Source: Candidatus Kinetoplastibacterium crithidii (ex Angomonas deanei ATCC 30255)
GTDB taxonomy: Bacteria; Pseudomonadota; Gammaproteobacteria; Burkholderiales; Burkholderiaceae_B
Assembly: GCF_000319225.1 (NCBI RefSeq)
Contig: NC_019815.1
Span: forward strand, 62,001-126,000
Length of the DNA stretch: 64,000 bases
Reading direction: 5' to 3'
Position numbers and translations under genes: made by a program. Of this stretch, positions 1 to 9,440 are shown one piece after another. Each line of letters starts with the position of its first letter. Position 1 is the stretch's first letter. The notes beneath the pieces are model-generated. The model searched no databases, was not told the origin of the DNA, and was given only the letters and a program-made list of their open reading frames with translations.

Positions 1-1079
1 ATGTAGATAAGCATATAGATAAAATTTTGTATAGCAATAATATAGATGCTAGTTCTAAAGATATAATTATTGAGAAATTAAGAAAAGAGTGGAGTTCTTT
101 AAATCTAGATGTTAAAAAATCTGGGGGCTTGCATATTATAGGTACAGAAAGGCATGAATCTAGAAGAATTGATAATCAATTGAGAGGCAGGTCTGGTAGA
201 CAAGGAGACCCAGGGTCTTCTCGCTTCTATTTATCGCTTGATGATTCATTAATGAGAATTTTTGCTGGTGAAAAATTACAACAGATAATGAGCCACTTAA
301 AATTGCCTGATGGTGAACCGATTAAATCTAGCCTGGTTGATAGGGCTATAGAAAACGCACAACGCAAAGTCGAAAGTAGGAATTTTGACATAAGAAAGCA
401 ATTATTAGAGTATGATGATGTAGCAAATGAACAGCGTCAAATAGTTTATGTACAAAGAAATGAGATTTTATCAAGAGAATCTTTTATTGACTCTATTAGT
501 GTTATTTTTAAAACAGTAATAAATAATATTGCCCAGTCTATATTGATTGATATTTCTAATAAAGAGCAATTATTAGAATTCCAATATGCTATAAAAAATC
601 TATTACATGTGAATTTAGATTTAACCAATTTTTTTCAGAATAATATTGAAGATATTGATGCTTTGTTAAATTTAGTTGCAGATGATTTAATAAGCTTTTA
701 CTCAAATAGAAAAGATATATCTGGTAATTTAGATTGGATAGAAATAGAAAGATTTATTTTTCTGCAGTCTATAGATACAAATTGGAGAGATCATTTATCT
801 TTCTTAGACTCATTGAGACAAGGCATTCATCTTCGAGGTTACGCTCAAAAGAACCCTAAACAAGAATATAAAAAAGAGGCTTTTGAGAATTTTTCTGTAA
901 TGTTAGAAAATATAAAAAAAGATATAGCAAAGAATTTGCTGTTAGTCGACTTTAATAGTAATGTACATTCTGCAGGTGAAGTTGATAATGTAAAGCATAT
1001 TGGGAAAATTAGGCGTAATGATCCATGTTATTGTGGAAGTGGAAAGAAATTTAAGCATTGCCATGGTTTTATAAAATAA
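1..1079 (+). CDS. secA: Preprotein translocase ATPase SecA, C-terminal part (5' end outside window)
   Basis: SecA is the ATPase that drives unfolded preproteins through the SecYEG channel. The reading frame is open back to the window edge, so the first possible start inside the window (TTG at 27) is not the true start. Visible parts are the end of the second nucleotide-binding fold (GTERHESRRIDNQLRGRSGR, then GDPG), the helical scaffold (LEYDDVANEQRQ), the helical wing region, and a C-terminal zinc-binding tail with the pattern CYCGSGKKFKHCHG. That tail binds SecB and lipids in the family. About 350 of roughly 900 residues are present. Intact zinc ligands suggest a working protein. Confidence 0.97.
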   Translation, partial: VDKHIDKILYSNNIDASSKDIIIEKLRKEWSSLNLDVKKSGGLHIIGTERHESRRIDNQLRGRSGRQGDPGSSRFYLSLDDSLMRIFAGEKLQQIMSHLKLPDGEPIKSSLVDRAIENAQRKVESRNFDIRKQLLEYDDVANEQRQIVYVQRNEILSRESFIDSISVIFKTVINNIAQSILIDISNKEQLLEFQYAIKNLLHVNLDLTNFFQNNIEDIDALLNLVADDLISFYSNRKDISGNLDWIEIERFIFLQSIDTNWRDHLSFLDSLRQGIHLRGYAQKNPKQEYKKEAFENFSVMLENIKKDIAKNLLLVDFNSNVHSAGEVDNVKHIGKIRRNDPCYCGSGKKFKHCHGFIK

Positions 1080-1083
1080 AAAA

Positions 1084-1827
1084 TTAATTCTGATTAATAT
1101 GATCTTGGCAATTTATTTTATCGAATTCTTTTTTGATCCATTCATAAATTATTATGTTGATCTCACCAGGAGTTAATGAATCTATTGTTATTACATCACC
1201 TATAGATAGTTGTATGATGCCAGGCTGTATCATAAAACTATTTTTTTTCCAAAAATTACCTGCATTATGTACTATTGGTAGGATGTTACATCTAGTATTC
1301 TTTGCTAATAATGATGCTCCAATTTTGAATTTTTGTATTTTTCCAGATGGAGCTCTTGTACCTTCTGGGAAAATTAATATTGAATAATTATGTTTTAATT
1401 TTTCTGTGCCTATCTCTGATACTTTTTTAAAAGAATTGAATCCATCAGAGCGATTAATTGCTATCATATCTAATAAAATTAATCCCCATCCAAAAAAAGG
1501 TATATAGTTAAGTTCTTTCTTATATATAAAGCATATTTTTTTAGGAAAATATGCAATAAAAAATAGAGTTTCCCATATAGATTGATGATTAGATACAATA
1601 ATTAAAGGTTGAGTTGGGATTCGATCTATTCCTTTTATATGACATTGAAGATTACATATAAATTTTAAGCCAAATAATGCTATTTTAGGCCAAAATGTTA
1701 TTATTTTATAACGTATATTTAGTGGTAAAGCGAAAGTCATTAGACTTAATATTGAGTACGGTATAACTGTTACTATTAAAAATAATACATATATACAAGA
1801 TCTTAGAAAAATTATTAATGTTTTCAT
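1084..1827 (-). CDS. plsC: 1-acyl-sn-glycerol-3-phosphate acyltransferase
   Basis: Transfers the second acyl chain to lysophosphatidic acid to make phosphatidic acid, an inner-membrane step of phospholipid synthesis. The catalytic block reads NHQSIWE, an H-x4-E form of the usual H-x4-D motif that I believe is normal in betaproteobacterial PlsC. The glycerol-3-phosphate-binding motif FPEGTR follows about 75 residues later. The N-terminus is hydrophobic. I chose ATG at 1827 (247 aa, close to the family length). A TTG at 1872 would add 15 residues and overlap the glyS stop by 4 bp. Neither start has a clear Shine-Dalgarno sequence. It lies downstream of glyS, probably in the same operon. In Bordetella-type genomes I recall gmhB between these two genes; it is absent here. 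Confidence 0.93.
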   Translation of the reverse strand: MKTLIIFLRSCIYVLFLIVTVIPYSILSLMTFALPLNIRYKIITFWPKIALFGLKFICNLQCHIKGIDRIPTQPLIIVSNHQSIWETLFFIAYFPKKICFIYKKELNYIPFFGWGLILLDMIAINRSDGFNSFKKVSEIGTEKLKHNYSILIFPEGTRAPSGKIQKFKIGASLLAKNTRCNILPIVHNAGNFWKKNSFMIQPGIIQLSIGDVITIDSLTPGEINIIIYEWIKKEFDKINCQDHINQN

Positions 1828-1868
1828 ATTTTGATAAATAAATTTTGTTTTTATGTTATGAGATTTTA

Positions 1869-4034
1869 TCAAATATTGTTATTTTCATGGTTTAAGTATG
1901 AAAGATCTGCAAAATTATTAATTATTTCTCTTATCTTCGATAAAAGAAACAATCTGTTATTGCAAATTCTGTTATCTGTCGTCATTATTGTTACTTTATT
2001 TAAAAAATTATCCGTTTTATAGATTAAGGAATAAGTTAATTCTAAATATTCTGAAAACTTTCCAAGTTGTAATAGTTCTAATAGAACATGTTTTGTATTT
2101 AAGAAAGCATCATAAAGTATTTTTTCAGCATCATTGTCTATTAATTTTTCTTCAAAGTAATTTGTAGATAGATTATCTTGTTTCAAAAAATTGTTTATGC
2201 GTTTATTTGTTATAAGAAACAATGATAATTTTGGTGTGGTTTTAAATATTTCTAAGGTTTTTAATATTGGAAGTATTAGATGTAGTGGTGGTTTTTTTGC
2301 AAAAGTTGATTCTATAATATCTCTGTTGAAATTATTTAATAATTGGTATTTATAACGATCATGTATGAAATCTACTGCTTTTTTTGGGGTTTCTAAATCA
2401 ATATTTTTTTGATGAAATAATGATAATGTTAATTCAGATAATTCTAGTATATCGATATAATTAGAATAGTTTGTTTCTAGTGTTTTGCCTTCAACCATTT
2501 TCTCAAAAATATTTATTATCCCTATAGCTGCTCTTCTGAGTCCATAAGGATCTTTTTCTCCACTAGGATATATTTTTATGCTAAATAAACTTATTACTTT
2601 TTCTATTCTTTCAGAAAGAAAAAGTATAGCTGAGATGATATTTTTGCTTGTAACAGGCTGATCAAATCTATTTATATATTGATTTTTCAATGCGTCTACT
2701 ATGCTATCAGATTCTCCATTTTGTTTAGCATAATATGACCCCATGATTCCTTGTAATTCAGGAAATTCACCAACCATTAATGATTCTAAATCAGATTTTG
2801 ATAACATTGCTGCACGGTCTGCTAATATAGGATCAGTTGCTAATTTATTTGCAAGATATTTGCTTATTATGCGTAATCTTTCTACACGTTCTAGTTGATT
2901 ACCTATCTTATTATGATATATTACGTTTTTTAGTTTTAAGACGCGCTTATCTAGAGATACAATATTGTCTGTTTCGTAAAAAAATTTAGCGTCAGATAAT
3001 CTTGGATATATTACTTTTTGATTTCCTGTTATTATATTTTCTTCTTTGCCAGAATAGACATTACTTACAATTAGGAATTTATTTATTAAGTTGTTAGTTT
3101 CTTTTTCAAATAAAGGAAAGTATTTTTGATGTGATCGCATCGTCAATATCAAACATTCTCTAGGTAATTCTAAGAACTCTTTATCAAATTCACCTATATA
3201 TACAGATGGATATTCAACTGTGGCTGTTACTTCATCTAATAAACTCATTAATTCTTCATGATTCCCTAGTATAGAATTTATTTGAGTTGCTTTTTCTTTT
3301 AATTCATTTAGTATATATTTTTTTCTTTTTATAAAAGATGGTATTACAAAACCTTTTGTTTCTAGAATATCCTCATATTTATTAGCATGATCTATCTTTA
3401 TGAAACTATTGGACATAAATCTATGTCCAATAGTTTCATTTGAAGACTTGATTCCTAAAACAGATATATCTAGCAATTCTTTGCCAAATAAAACAAGCAG
3501 ATTCCTTGCTGGTCTAATAAATTTAACTGTGTTGACTTCATCTGGAAGTTGATATCTCATTGATTGATACTGATTAGATATATTTTGTATTGTTGTAGTT
3601 ATTGTTTCTTGGACTATGTTTTGAATTGTTTTTCCAGATATAGAGTTTTCTATTGTTAAATATTCTTGTTGTTCATTCAATTCAATTTTTACGCTAGACA
3701 GATGTTTTTCATCTAAACCTTTGGAATATAGTTTTTTTATTAATGCTTGTGTAGGCTGATTGTTTTCTGTTAATCCTATTTTTTTAGGCATTAATTTTTC
3801 TTTTTTTGTTACATCAGGTGACTTTTCTAGTACATCAGAAAATGAAATAGCTAATCTTCTTGGAGTAGAGTAACAATTTGTAATATTATTTACACCTATA
3901 ACATTATTATTTGACAAATTCAAACTTATAGAATTAGTAAAAGTATTTTCAATTTCCAATAATTTTTTTGGTGGTAATTCTTCCGTTAATAACTCTATCG
4001 TTAATGCCTTTGTTCTCATTTCTTCATGTTCCAT
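1869..4034 (-). CDS. glyS: Glycyl-tRNA synthetase beta subunit
   Basis: Beta chain of the heterotetrameric bacterial glycyl-tRNA synthetase, which helps bind tRNA-Gly and supports aminoacylation by the alpha subunit. The N-terminus carries the hallmark LTIELLTEELPPKKL. The body includes conserved segments such as TMRSHQKYFPLF and PSGEKDPYGLRRAAIGI. The C-terminus is an anticodon-binding-like helical domain. At 721 aa it is slightly longer than the usual 690. An alternative ATG at 4019 removes five residues and fits the family start equally well. It lies 9 bp after glyQ on the same strand, as expected for a co-translated pair. A tRNA-Gly(GCC) gene lies at 37.8 kb. Confidence 0.97.
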   Translation of the reverse strand: MEHEEMRTKALTIELLTEELPPKKLLEIENTFTNSISLNLSNNNVIGVNNITNCYSTPRRLAISFSDVLEKSPDVTKKEKLMPKKIGLTENNQPTQALIKKLYSKGLDEKHLSSVKIELNEQQEYLTIENSISGKTIQNIVQETITTTIQNISNQYQSMRYQLPDEVNTVKFIRPARNLLVLFGKELLDISVLGIKSSNETIGHRFMSNSFIKIDHANKYEDILETKGFVIPSFIKRKKYILNELKEKATQINSILGNHEELMSLLDEVTATVEYPSVYIGEFDKEFLELPRECLILTMRSHQKYFPLFEKETNNLINKFLIVSNVYSGKEENIITGNQKVIYPRLSDAKFFYETDNIVSLDKRVLKLKNVIYHNKIGNQLERVERLRIISKYLANKLATDPILADRAAMLSKSDLESLMVGEFPELQGIMGSYYAKQNGESDSIVDALKNQYINRFDQPVTSKNIISAILFLSERIEKVISLFSIKIYPSGEKDPYGLRRAAIGIINIFEKMVEGKTLETNYSNYIDILELSELTLSLFHQKNIDLETPKKAVDFIHDRYKYQLLNNFNRDIIESTFAKKPPLHLILPILKTLEIFKTTPKLSLFLITNKRINNFLKQDNLSTNYFEEKLIDNDAEKILYDAFLNTKHVLLELLQLGKFSEYLELTYSLIYKTDNFLNKVTIMTTDNRICNNRLFLLSKIREIINNFADLSYLNHENNNI

Positions 4035-4043
4035 TAGATAATA

Positions 4044-4931
4044 TTATTTCGATATTAAAGGGAAGTTTATTTTTTCTCTGGTAGTATAATATGTTTGTGC
4101 AATCGATCTAGATAAATTACGTATTCTTCCTATATATGAAGCTCTTTCTGTGACACTTATCGCTCCACGCGCATCTAATAAATTAAATATATGAGCCGCT
4201 TTTAATGTTTTTTCGTAAGCTGGTATTGGCAGCGATATCTCTACTAATTTTTTTGCTTCATTTTCATAGTCATTGAAATGATTAAATAACATTTCAATTG
4301 AAGCATGTTCAAAATTAAATTTTGATTGTTCTTGTTCATTTTGAAGGTGAATATCTCCATATGATATGGAAATATCATGGTGATTTTTTGTCCAAGTAAT
4401 ATCGTATACATTATTTACATTTTGTAAATACATTGCTAATCTTTCTAGACCATAAGTAATTTCCCCTGTAGTTGGATTGCAATCCATTCCACCTATTTGT
4501 TGAAAGTATGTGAATTGTGTTATTTCCATTCCATTTAACCATACTTCCCATCCTAGGCCCCAGGCGCCTAATGTAGGATTTTCCCAGTTGTCTTCAATAA
4601 AACGAATATCATGCTCTATTGGGTTTATGCCTAATTCTTTTAAGGAATCTATGTATAGATCTATAATATCAAGAGGAGACGGTTTCAAGATTACCTGAAA
4701 TTGATAATATTGTTGTAAACGATTAGGGTTTTTTCCATACCTGCCATCTTTAGGACGTCTAGATGGCTGAACATAGGCTGCTCTCCATGGTTCTGGTCCT
4801 ATAGCTCTTAGGAAAGTAGCTGTGTGAGATGTGCCGGCACCTATTTCCATATCATAAGGTTGCAATATTGTGCAACCATGTTTATTCCAATACTGTTGTA
4901 AATTAAATATAATTTGTTGAAATGTAAGCAT
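4044..4931 (-). CDS. glyQ: Glycyl-tRNA synthetase alpha subunit
   Basis: Catalytic alpha chain of the two-subunit class II glycyl-tRNA synthetase. Conserved stretches include [44 protein letters not shown] and [19 protein letters not shown]. The start at 4931 gives 295 aa and matches the standard family N-terminus MLTFQQ. An in-frame ATG at 4955 would add eight residues with no homology that I recognise. No strong Shine-Dalgarno is visible at either site. glyS follows 9 bp downstream, so the two subunits are probably made from one message. Confidence 0.97.
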   Translation of the reverse strand: MLTFQQIIFNLQQYWNKHGCTILQPYDMEIGAGTSHTATFLRAIGPEPWRAAYVQPSRRPKDGRYGKNPNRLQQYYQFQVILKPSPLDIIDLYIDSLKELGINPIEHDIRFIEDNWENPTLGAWGLGWEVWLNGMEITQFTYFQQIGGMDCNPTTGEITYGLERLAMYLQNVNNVYDITWTKNHHDISISYGDIHLQNEQEQSKFNFEHASIEMLFNHFNDYENEAKKLVEISLPIPAYEKTLKAAHIFNLLDARGAISVTERASYIGRIRNLSRSIAQTYYTTREKINFPLISK

Positions 4932-4996
4932 TTTATGTATTTTTGCAAAAAGCATATTGTATTTGAATTGTTTTATTCTATTTGAAATTTTTTATA

Positions 4997-5479
4997 TTAC
5001 TCAATAGTATTAATTTCCTGATTCTTAATTTTTTTTATTAAATTATTAATGTTTCCATAAATAGGTAATTCTATATTTGGTTCTAAATCTTTTAATGGCT
5101 TTAAAACAAATAGTCTTTCATGCATTCTAGGATGAGGGATTATTAAATCATGACTTTGTATTATTTGATTACCATACAATAATATATCAATATCAAGAGT
5201 TCTAGGAGCATTTTTATATGGTCTTGTTCTTCCAAATTTGTTTTCTATTTTTTGCAACTGATCAAGGAGATCTATTGGACTGTTAGTCAAATAGATCTCC
5301 ATTACAGAATTAGTAAAATTTGGACCGTCAGCATCGACAGGTGTAGTTGAATACAATTTAGATGTTCTACAATTGTTTTTATGAAAAATAGAATAAATGT
5401 GGTTTGTAGCATTTTTAATATTTGCGATACTGTTGCCTTGATTAGAGCCTAATCCAATATAAGTTTTTATAGAATGCAT
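4997..5479 (-). CDS. folK: 2-amino-4-hydroxy-6-hydroxymethyldihydropteridine pyrophosphokinase (HPPK)
   Basis: Transfers pyrophosphate from ATP to 6-hydroxymethyl-dihydropterin, the step before dihydropteroate synthase in folate synthesis. The 160-aa sequence shows the family motifs in order: IGLGSNQGN at the N-terminus, FTNSVMEI, the signature GRTRPYKNAPRTLDIDILLY with its magnesium-binding Asp pair, and IPHPRMHERLFVLKPL. It lies 36 bp downstream of pcnB on the same strand, the usual betaproteobacterial neighbour. Retention implies the organism makes its own folate and could supply its host. Confidence 0.96.
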   Translation of the reverse strand: MHSIKTYIGLGSNQGNSIANIKNATNHIYSIFHKNNCRTSKLYSTTPVDADGPNFTNSVMEIYLTNSPIDLLDQLQKIENKFGRTRPYKNAPRTLDIDILLYGNQIIQSHDLIIPHPRMHERLFVLKPLKDLEPNIELPIYGNINNLIKKIKNQEINTIE

Positions 5480-5515
5480 TTTTGTTAATTATTTAAAAAT
5501 TTAAAATAAATGTAA

Positions 5516-6790
5516 TTATTTTTTGTTTTTTAGTTTTTTATTTTGTTTTCCTTTAATCATCTGTTTTTTTAAATCATCATCAGCTTTATAAAAATCAACC
5601 CACCAGTTTGATAATCCATTATCTATCTCTTTTGACTCTGCTCTTAGTTGCATGAAATCAAATGCAGCTCTGAATTTAGCATGTTCGATAATTTTATAGT
5701 AATTTTTTATATTTTTTGCTTCTAATTTTGCTTGCATTAACCAAATATCTTTTGCATCTATAGTAATTCTTTTATGTATTTTTAGAGTTTTTGATTGTTC
5801 TAAAAGAATTTTTTCTGATGCTTGATCCATTGATAAAAAAGAATTGTTTTGCTTAGATAGTAATTCTTTCCATAAAGACTTTGTTGGCTCCCATAGTATT
5901 ATAGCTAATAGAAATCCAGGGCTGATGCTTTTATTTGTTGAAAGTCTATAATCAGTATTGTTTAATGCGATTTTTAGGAAGTTTATATCTTTTTTATTTG
6001 TGAATGTTTTATTTAATGATGGAATTAGATTATGTAATATGTTTTTAGCATGTAGTTGTTCTAAGCAAGAAAAAGAATTTCCACATGTAAGGATTTTAAT
6101 TATTTCATCAAATAATCTTGCTTGAGGGATATTAACAATTAGATCTTTTAATGCATCTATTTCAATATTAGTATTTTTTTCTAGAGTTCCATTAATTTTA
6201 GTAGATAATCTTATTGCTCTTAACATCCTTACAGGATCTTCTCTATATCTTTCTCCTGCATTTCCTATTATTCTAATTCTTTTATATTTTAAGTCTTTTA
6301 ATCCAGAGTAATAATCAATTATTTCTTGTTTCATCGGATTATAGTACAGTGAATTTATAGTAAAGTCTCTTCTAGATGCATCTTCTTGATGTGAACCGAA
6401 GGAATTATCTTTCAATATGCGTCCAAACTCATCTTTTTCCAAAGGAGGGGACCTAAAAGTTGAAATTTCTATAAGTTCTTTCCCCATAATTACATGGACG
6501 ATTCTAAAACGCTTGCCAATTATATAAGCTCTTCTAAAGAGTGATCTAACTTCTTCCGGGCTAGCATTTGTTGCTATATCAAAGTCTTTTGGCTTTAACC
6601 CTACAATTAAATCTCTAATAGCACCTCCTACTATATAGGACACAAACCCTGCTTTTTGTAGAGTCTCACATACCTTTATGGCGTTAGTTGATATATTATC
6701 TATATTGATGTTGTGTTTATTTTGTTTCACTATTTTAGGTTTCATATATCCAAAAAAATAGCATATTTTATGAATTGTTTTTGTAAGCAT
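5516..6790 (-). CDS. pcnB: Poly(A) polymerase I
   Basis: Adds 3' poly(A) tails that mark RNAs for decay. It belongs to the class II nucleotidyltransferase family with the CCA-adding enzymes. The N-terminal catalytic core shows YIVGGAIRDLIVG, the metal-binding DFDIATNASPEEVR, and RRDFTINSLYYNP. The RNA-binding part follows (REDPVRMLRAIRLSTKI), and the C-terminal tail is lysine-rich (KGKQNKKLKNKK), as in PcnB rather than in a CCA transferase. The ATG at 6790 shares one base with the preceding stop (TAATG), suggesting coupled translation. Length (424 aa) is near normal. CCA-adding identity is less likely, and all three tRNAs in the window encode CCA. Confidence 0.93.
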   Translation of the reverse strand: MLTKTIHKICYFFGYMKPKIVKQNKHNINIDNISTNAIKVCETLQKAGFVSYIVGGAIRDLIVGLKPKDFDIATNASPEEVRSLFRRAYIIGKRFRIVHVIMGKELIEISTFRSPPLEKDEFGRILKDNSFGSHQEDASRRDFTINSLYYNPMKQEIIDYYSGLKDLKYKRIRIIGNAGERYREDPVRMLRAIRLSTKINGTLEKNTNIEIDALKDLIVNIPQARLFDEIIKILTCGNSFSCLEQLHAKNILHNLIPSLNKTFTNKKDINFLKIALNNTDYRLSTNKSISPGFLLAIILWEPTKSLWKELLSKQNNSFLSMDQASEKILLEQSKTLKIHKRITIDAKDIWLMQAKLEAKNIKNYYKIIEHAKFRAAFDFMQLRAESKEIDNGLSNWWVDFYKADDDLKKQMIKGKQNKKLKNKK

Positions 6791-7488
6791 TAAGATTTAT
6801 TGTCATCTAGATTTTCAAAAATATCTATGGTTTTCCAATTTCTTTGTTGAGCTATGGATCTAAGTTTTTCACTGGGGTTAGTAGCTACTGGATTAGTAAC
6901 TTTTTCTAGCAAAGGAAGATCATTTATAGAGTCACTGTAAAAATATGTTTTTTTAAAGTCATCAAAATTGCTATTTAACGTAGATAACCATTGATTTACG
7001 CGAATGATCTTACCTTCTTTAAAGCTAGGAGTTCCAATAAATTTACCGGTATACCTACCATTAATGTATTCAGCTTCTGTTGCTATCAAGTATGGTATTC
7101 CAAATGCTCTAGCTATTGGTGTGGTTACGAAATTATTAGTGGCTGTTACTATTGCACAAAGATCACCTTTGTTTAGATGTTTTTGTACAAGATCTATTGC
7201 TTGTTTTTTTATTGAATGCCTAACTACTTTTTGCATAAATTCTTCATGAAATTTTGACAAATCATAGGGATTATGTATTTTTAGTAAACCAAGCATAAAT
7301 TCCGCAGATTCTTCTATTGATAATTTGCCTTGATTATACTTATCCATTAATTCATTATTTAATTTAATCGCTATTTCTGGTGTTGTGCCAGCTCTGCCTG
7401 TTTTTGCTAAGAAATTAGCCCATTGATAATCACTATCTATAGGTATCAAGGTATGATCTAGGTCGAATAGGGCAAGATTGTTGTTCAT
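6790..7488 (-). CDS. HAD-superfamily subfamily IB phosphatase (phosphoserine-phosphatase-like)
   Basis: A small-molecule phosphatase of the haloacid dehalogenase fold. Motif I is LFDLDHTL (DxDxT), motif II is around IVTATNNFV, and motif III/IV is KEGK followed by FYSDSINDLPLL. The family includes phosphoserine phosphatases and histidinol-phosphate phosphatases, and in betaproteobacteria this gene sits next to pcnB and hda. Substrate cannot be read from sequence. A role in histidine or serine synthesis is possible where dedicated enzymes are missing. The stop/start overlaps are tight: ATGA with hda upstream and TAATG with pcnB downstream. Length is 232 aa. Confidence 0.88.
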   Translation of the reverse strand: MNNNLALFDLDHTLIPIDSDYQWANFLAKTGRAGTTPEIAIKLNNELMDKYNQGKLSIEESAEFMLGLLKIHNPYDLSKFHEEFMQKVVRHSIKKQAIDLVQKHLNKGDLCAIVTATNNFVTTPIARAFGIPYLIATEAEYINGRYTGKFIGTPSFKEGKIIRVNQWLSTLNSNFDDFKKTYFYSDSINDLPLLEKVTNPVATNPSEKLRSIAQQRNWKTIDIFENLDDNKS

Positions 7489-8186
7489 ATCTGTATAGAC
7501 TCCGATTCTTTTAGCATAGTTCTAAGTAAATTTATGGTGATTGGACGTTTTGTCGAAATAGAATATTTATTTAGTAAAGTTAGTAGGTTCATGAGATATT
7601 TTATATCGCGGTTGCAATATTTTAACATCCATTGGATAACATTATCTAGATTTCTAATACCGAGTTTATTTCCTAATGTTTTTAACGCATTTAATTTATC
7701 TTGATCTGATAATGGTTCAATACGGAATGATATGTCCCAACCTAGACGAGTTTTTAAATCTTCTCTTACATTCATAAGTATTGGGTTTTTATCACCTGAT
7801 AAAATCATAGCAAAAGATTTGTCAGTTTGTGATAATTCACGCCAACGGTTATATAGACTAAATAGTCCAGATTGTTGGCTATTACTTAGTAGATGAACAT
7901 CATCTATAGCTATTAATTTTGGAATAGATTCTATTTCATTATTTATTGCTAGATTGAATATTTCATAACAATTTGTATAGTTAATATATGGGCTATTTCT
8001 TTCATTGGTTATTGCGCGCAATATATGGCTCTTTCCTGAACCTTTATCACCCCATATATATAAAGCTCTTCCTCCTGTTATGGATTTAGCAGCATGTAAT
8101 GCTTCAGTATTTATTCCCAAAATATAATTAGATAAAGATGGTTCAATGTTAGGTAGTATATTTAAAATAAGCTGATGTTGTTTCAT
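7485..8186 (-). CDS. hda: DnaA-related regulatory ATPase (Hda family)
   Basis: A short AAA+ protein related to DnaA domain III. In E. coli, Hda binds the DNA clamp and stimulates ATP hydrolysis by DnaA, preventing re-initiation. Seen here are a possible clamp-binding peptide near the N-terminus (QLILNI, residues 5-10), Walker A GDKGSGKSH, Walker B LIAIDDVHLL, and a sensor segment MILSGDKNP. The DnaA DNA-binding domain is absent, as expected for 233 aa. The gene opens a minus-strand group (hda, HAD phosphatase, pcnB, folK) and is divergent from purM across a 200-bp gap that must hold both promoters. Confidence 0.92.
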   Translation of the reverse strand: MKQHQLILNILPNIEPSLSNYILGINTEALHAAKSITGGRALYIWGDKGSGKSHILRAITNERNSPYINYTNCYEIFNLAINNEIESIPKLIAIDDVHLLSNSQQSGLFSLYNRWRELSQTDKSFAMILSGDKNPILMNVREDLKTRLGWDISFRIEPLSDQDKLNALKTLGNKLGIRNLDNVIQWMLKYCNRDIKYLMNLLTLLNKYSISTKRPITINLLRTMLKESESIQI

Positions 8187-8280
8187 GCTTTAAAGGTTAA
8201 TCTATTACTGAGTATAAATAATTATATCTCTAGTATATACTATACTTTGTTGAAATATATCAATGAGTTTCATGATATCG

Positions 8281-8310
8281 TTGACAACAAGTCTAGAAAA
8301 GATGTTATAA
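8281..8310 (+). promoter_or_regulatory. Sigma-70-type promoter upstream of purM
   Basis: A perfect -35 hexamer TTGACA at 8281-8286 is followed after 18 bases by TTATAA at 8305-8310 (TATAAA is offset by one base). It lies about 75 bp before the purM ATG, in the divergent gap with hda. It is one of the cleanest consensus promoters in the window. No PurR-like operator was recognised around it. Confidence 0.6.
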
Positions 8311-8386
8311 ATATACATTATAGTGTGGTGGTTAGAATATTACTTTCATTCTAGCTAATTGTAGTTTTTTTTATATAAAGTTAAAT

Positions 8387-9436
8387 ATGTCTAATTTAAA
8401 TTCTACTTCCTTAAATTATCGTGATGCAGGTGTTGATATAGATGCAGGTGAAGCTTTAATTAACAAAATAAAGCCTTTTGCAGCTAAGACAATACGCTCT
8501 GAAGTATTGACTGGTATAGGAGGATTCGGTGCTTTATTTGAAGTTCCAAAAAAATTTGCTGATCCAGTTTTGGTATCTGGAACAGATGGAGTTGGTACAA
8601 AATTACGTTTAGCTTTTGAATGGAATTCGCATGGCACAGTAGGTATAGATTTAGTAGCGATGAGTGTAAATGATATATTAGTACAAGGTGCTGAACCGTT
8701 ATTTTTTTTAGATTATTTTGCTTGTGGCAAACTATCAGTTGATATTGCTTCTGCTGTGATAGCTGGCATTGCTAAGGGCTGTGAATTATCAGGCTGTGCA
8801 TTGATAGGAGGTGAAACAGCAGAGATGCCTGGAATGTATCCAGATGGCGAATATGATCTTGCTGGATTTGCTGTTGGTGCTGTCGAAAAATCATCTATTA
8901 TAAATGGCAGTTCGATAGATGTTGGAGATATTGTTTTAGGTTTAACTTCCAGTGGGGCTCATTCTAATGGATATTCCTTAATTAGAAAAATTATAGATAT
9001 AACTGGTTCTAAACCTTATCAAGATTTTTATGGGCGACCACTTGTTGATGTAGTAATGGCTCCAACTAAAATTTATGTTAAATCAATTTTGTCAGTAATT
9101 AACAAGTTTGGTAAAGGTATTAAAGGACTCGCTCATATTACTGGTGGAGGTTTACTAGATAATATTCCTAGAATTTTGAACCAAAATATTTCAGCTAAAC
9201 TATATAAGGACTCTTGGAGAATGCCTGATCTCTTCAATTGGCTACAAAAATCTGGCAATATAAGTGACACTGAAATGTATAGGGTGTTTAACTGTGGAAT
9301 TGGTATGGTTTTAATAGTTCCTAAGCATCAAGCAGATTTAATAATGGGTGAGCTTTCATCTAATGGTGAAGACGTAATAAAAATAGGTGAAATAGTAAAT
9401 AGAGAAAGAAATATGCCTAGTACCTATGTGGTGTAA
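8387..9436 (+). CDS. purM: Phosphoribosylformylglycinamidine cyclo-ligase (AIR synthetase)
   Basis: Closes the imidazole ring to make aminoimidazole ribotide, step five of de novo purine synthesis, using ATP. Family motifs are clear: [15 protein letters not shown] at the N-terminus, [35 protein letters not shown], the [14 protein letters not shown] segment, and [15 protein letters not shown]. Full length at 349 aa. It converges with miaA, whose stop lies only 4 bp away. With purH at 30-31.5 kb it supports a complete purine pathway; trypanosomatid hosts cannot make purines themselves. Confidence 0.97.
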   Translation: MSNLNSTSLNYRDAGVDIDAGEALINKIKPFAAKTIRSEVLTGIGGFGALFEVPKKFADPVLVSGTDGVGTKLRLAFEWNSHGTVGIDLVAMSVNDILVQGAEPLFFLDYFACGKLSVDIASAVIAGIAKGCELSGCALIGGETAEMPGMYPDGEYDLAGFAVGAVEKSSIINGSSIDVGDIVLGLTSSGAHSNGYSLIRKIIDITGSKPYQDFYGRPLVDVVMAPTKIYVKSILSVINKFGKGIKGLAHITGGGLLDNIPRILNQNISAKLYKDSWRMPDLFNWLQKSGNISDTEMYRVFNCGIGMVLIVPKHQADLIMGELSSNGEDVIKIGEIVNRERNMPSTYVV

Positions 9437-9440
9437 ATTT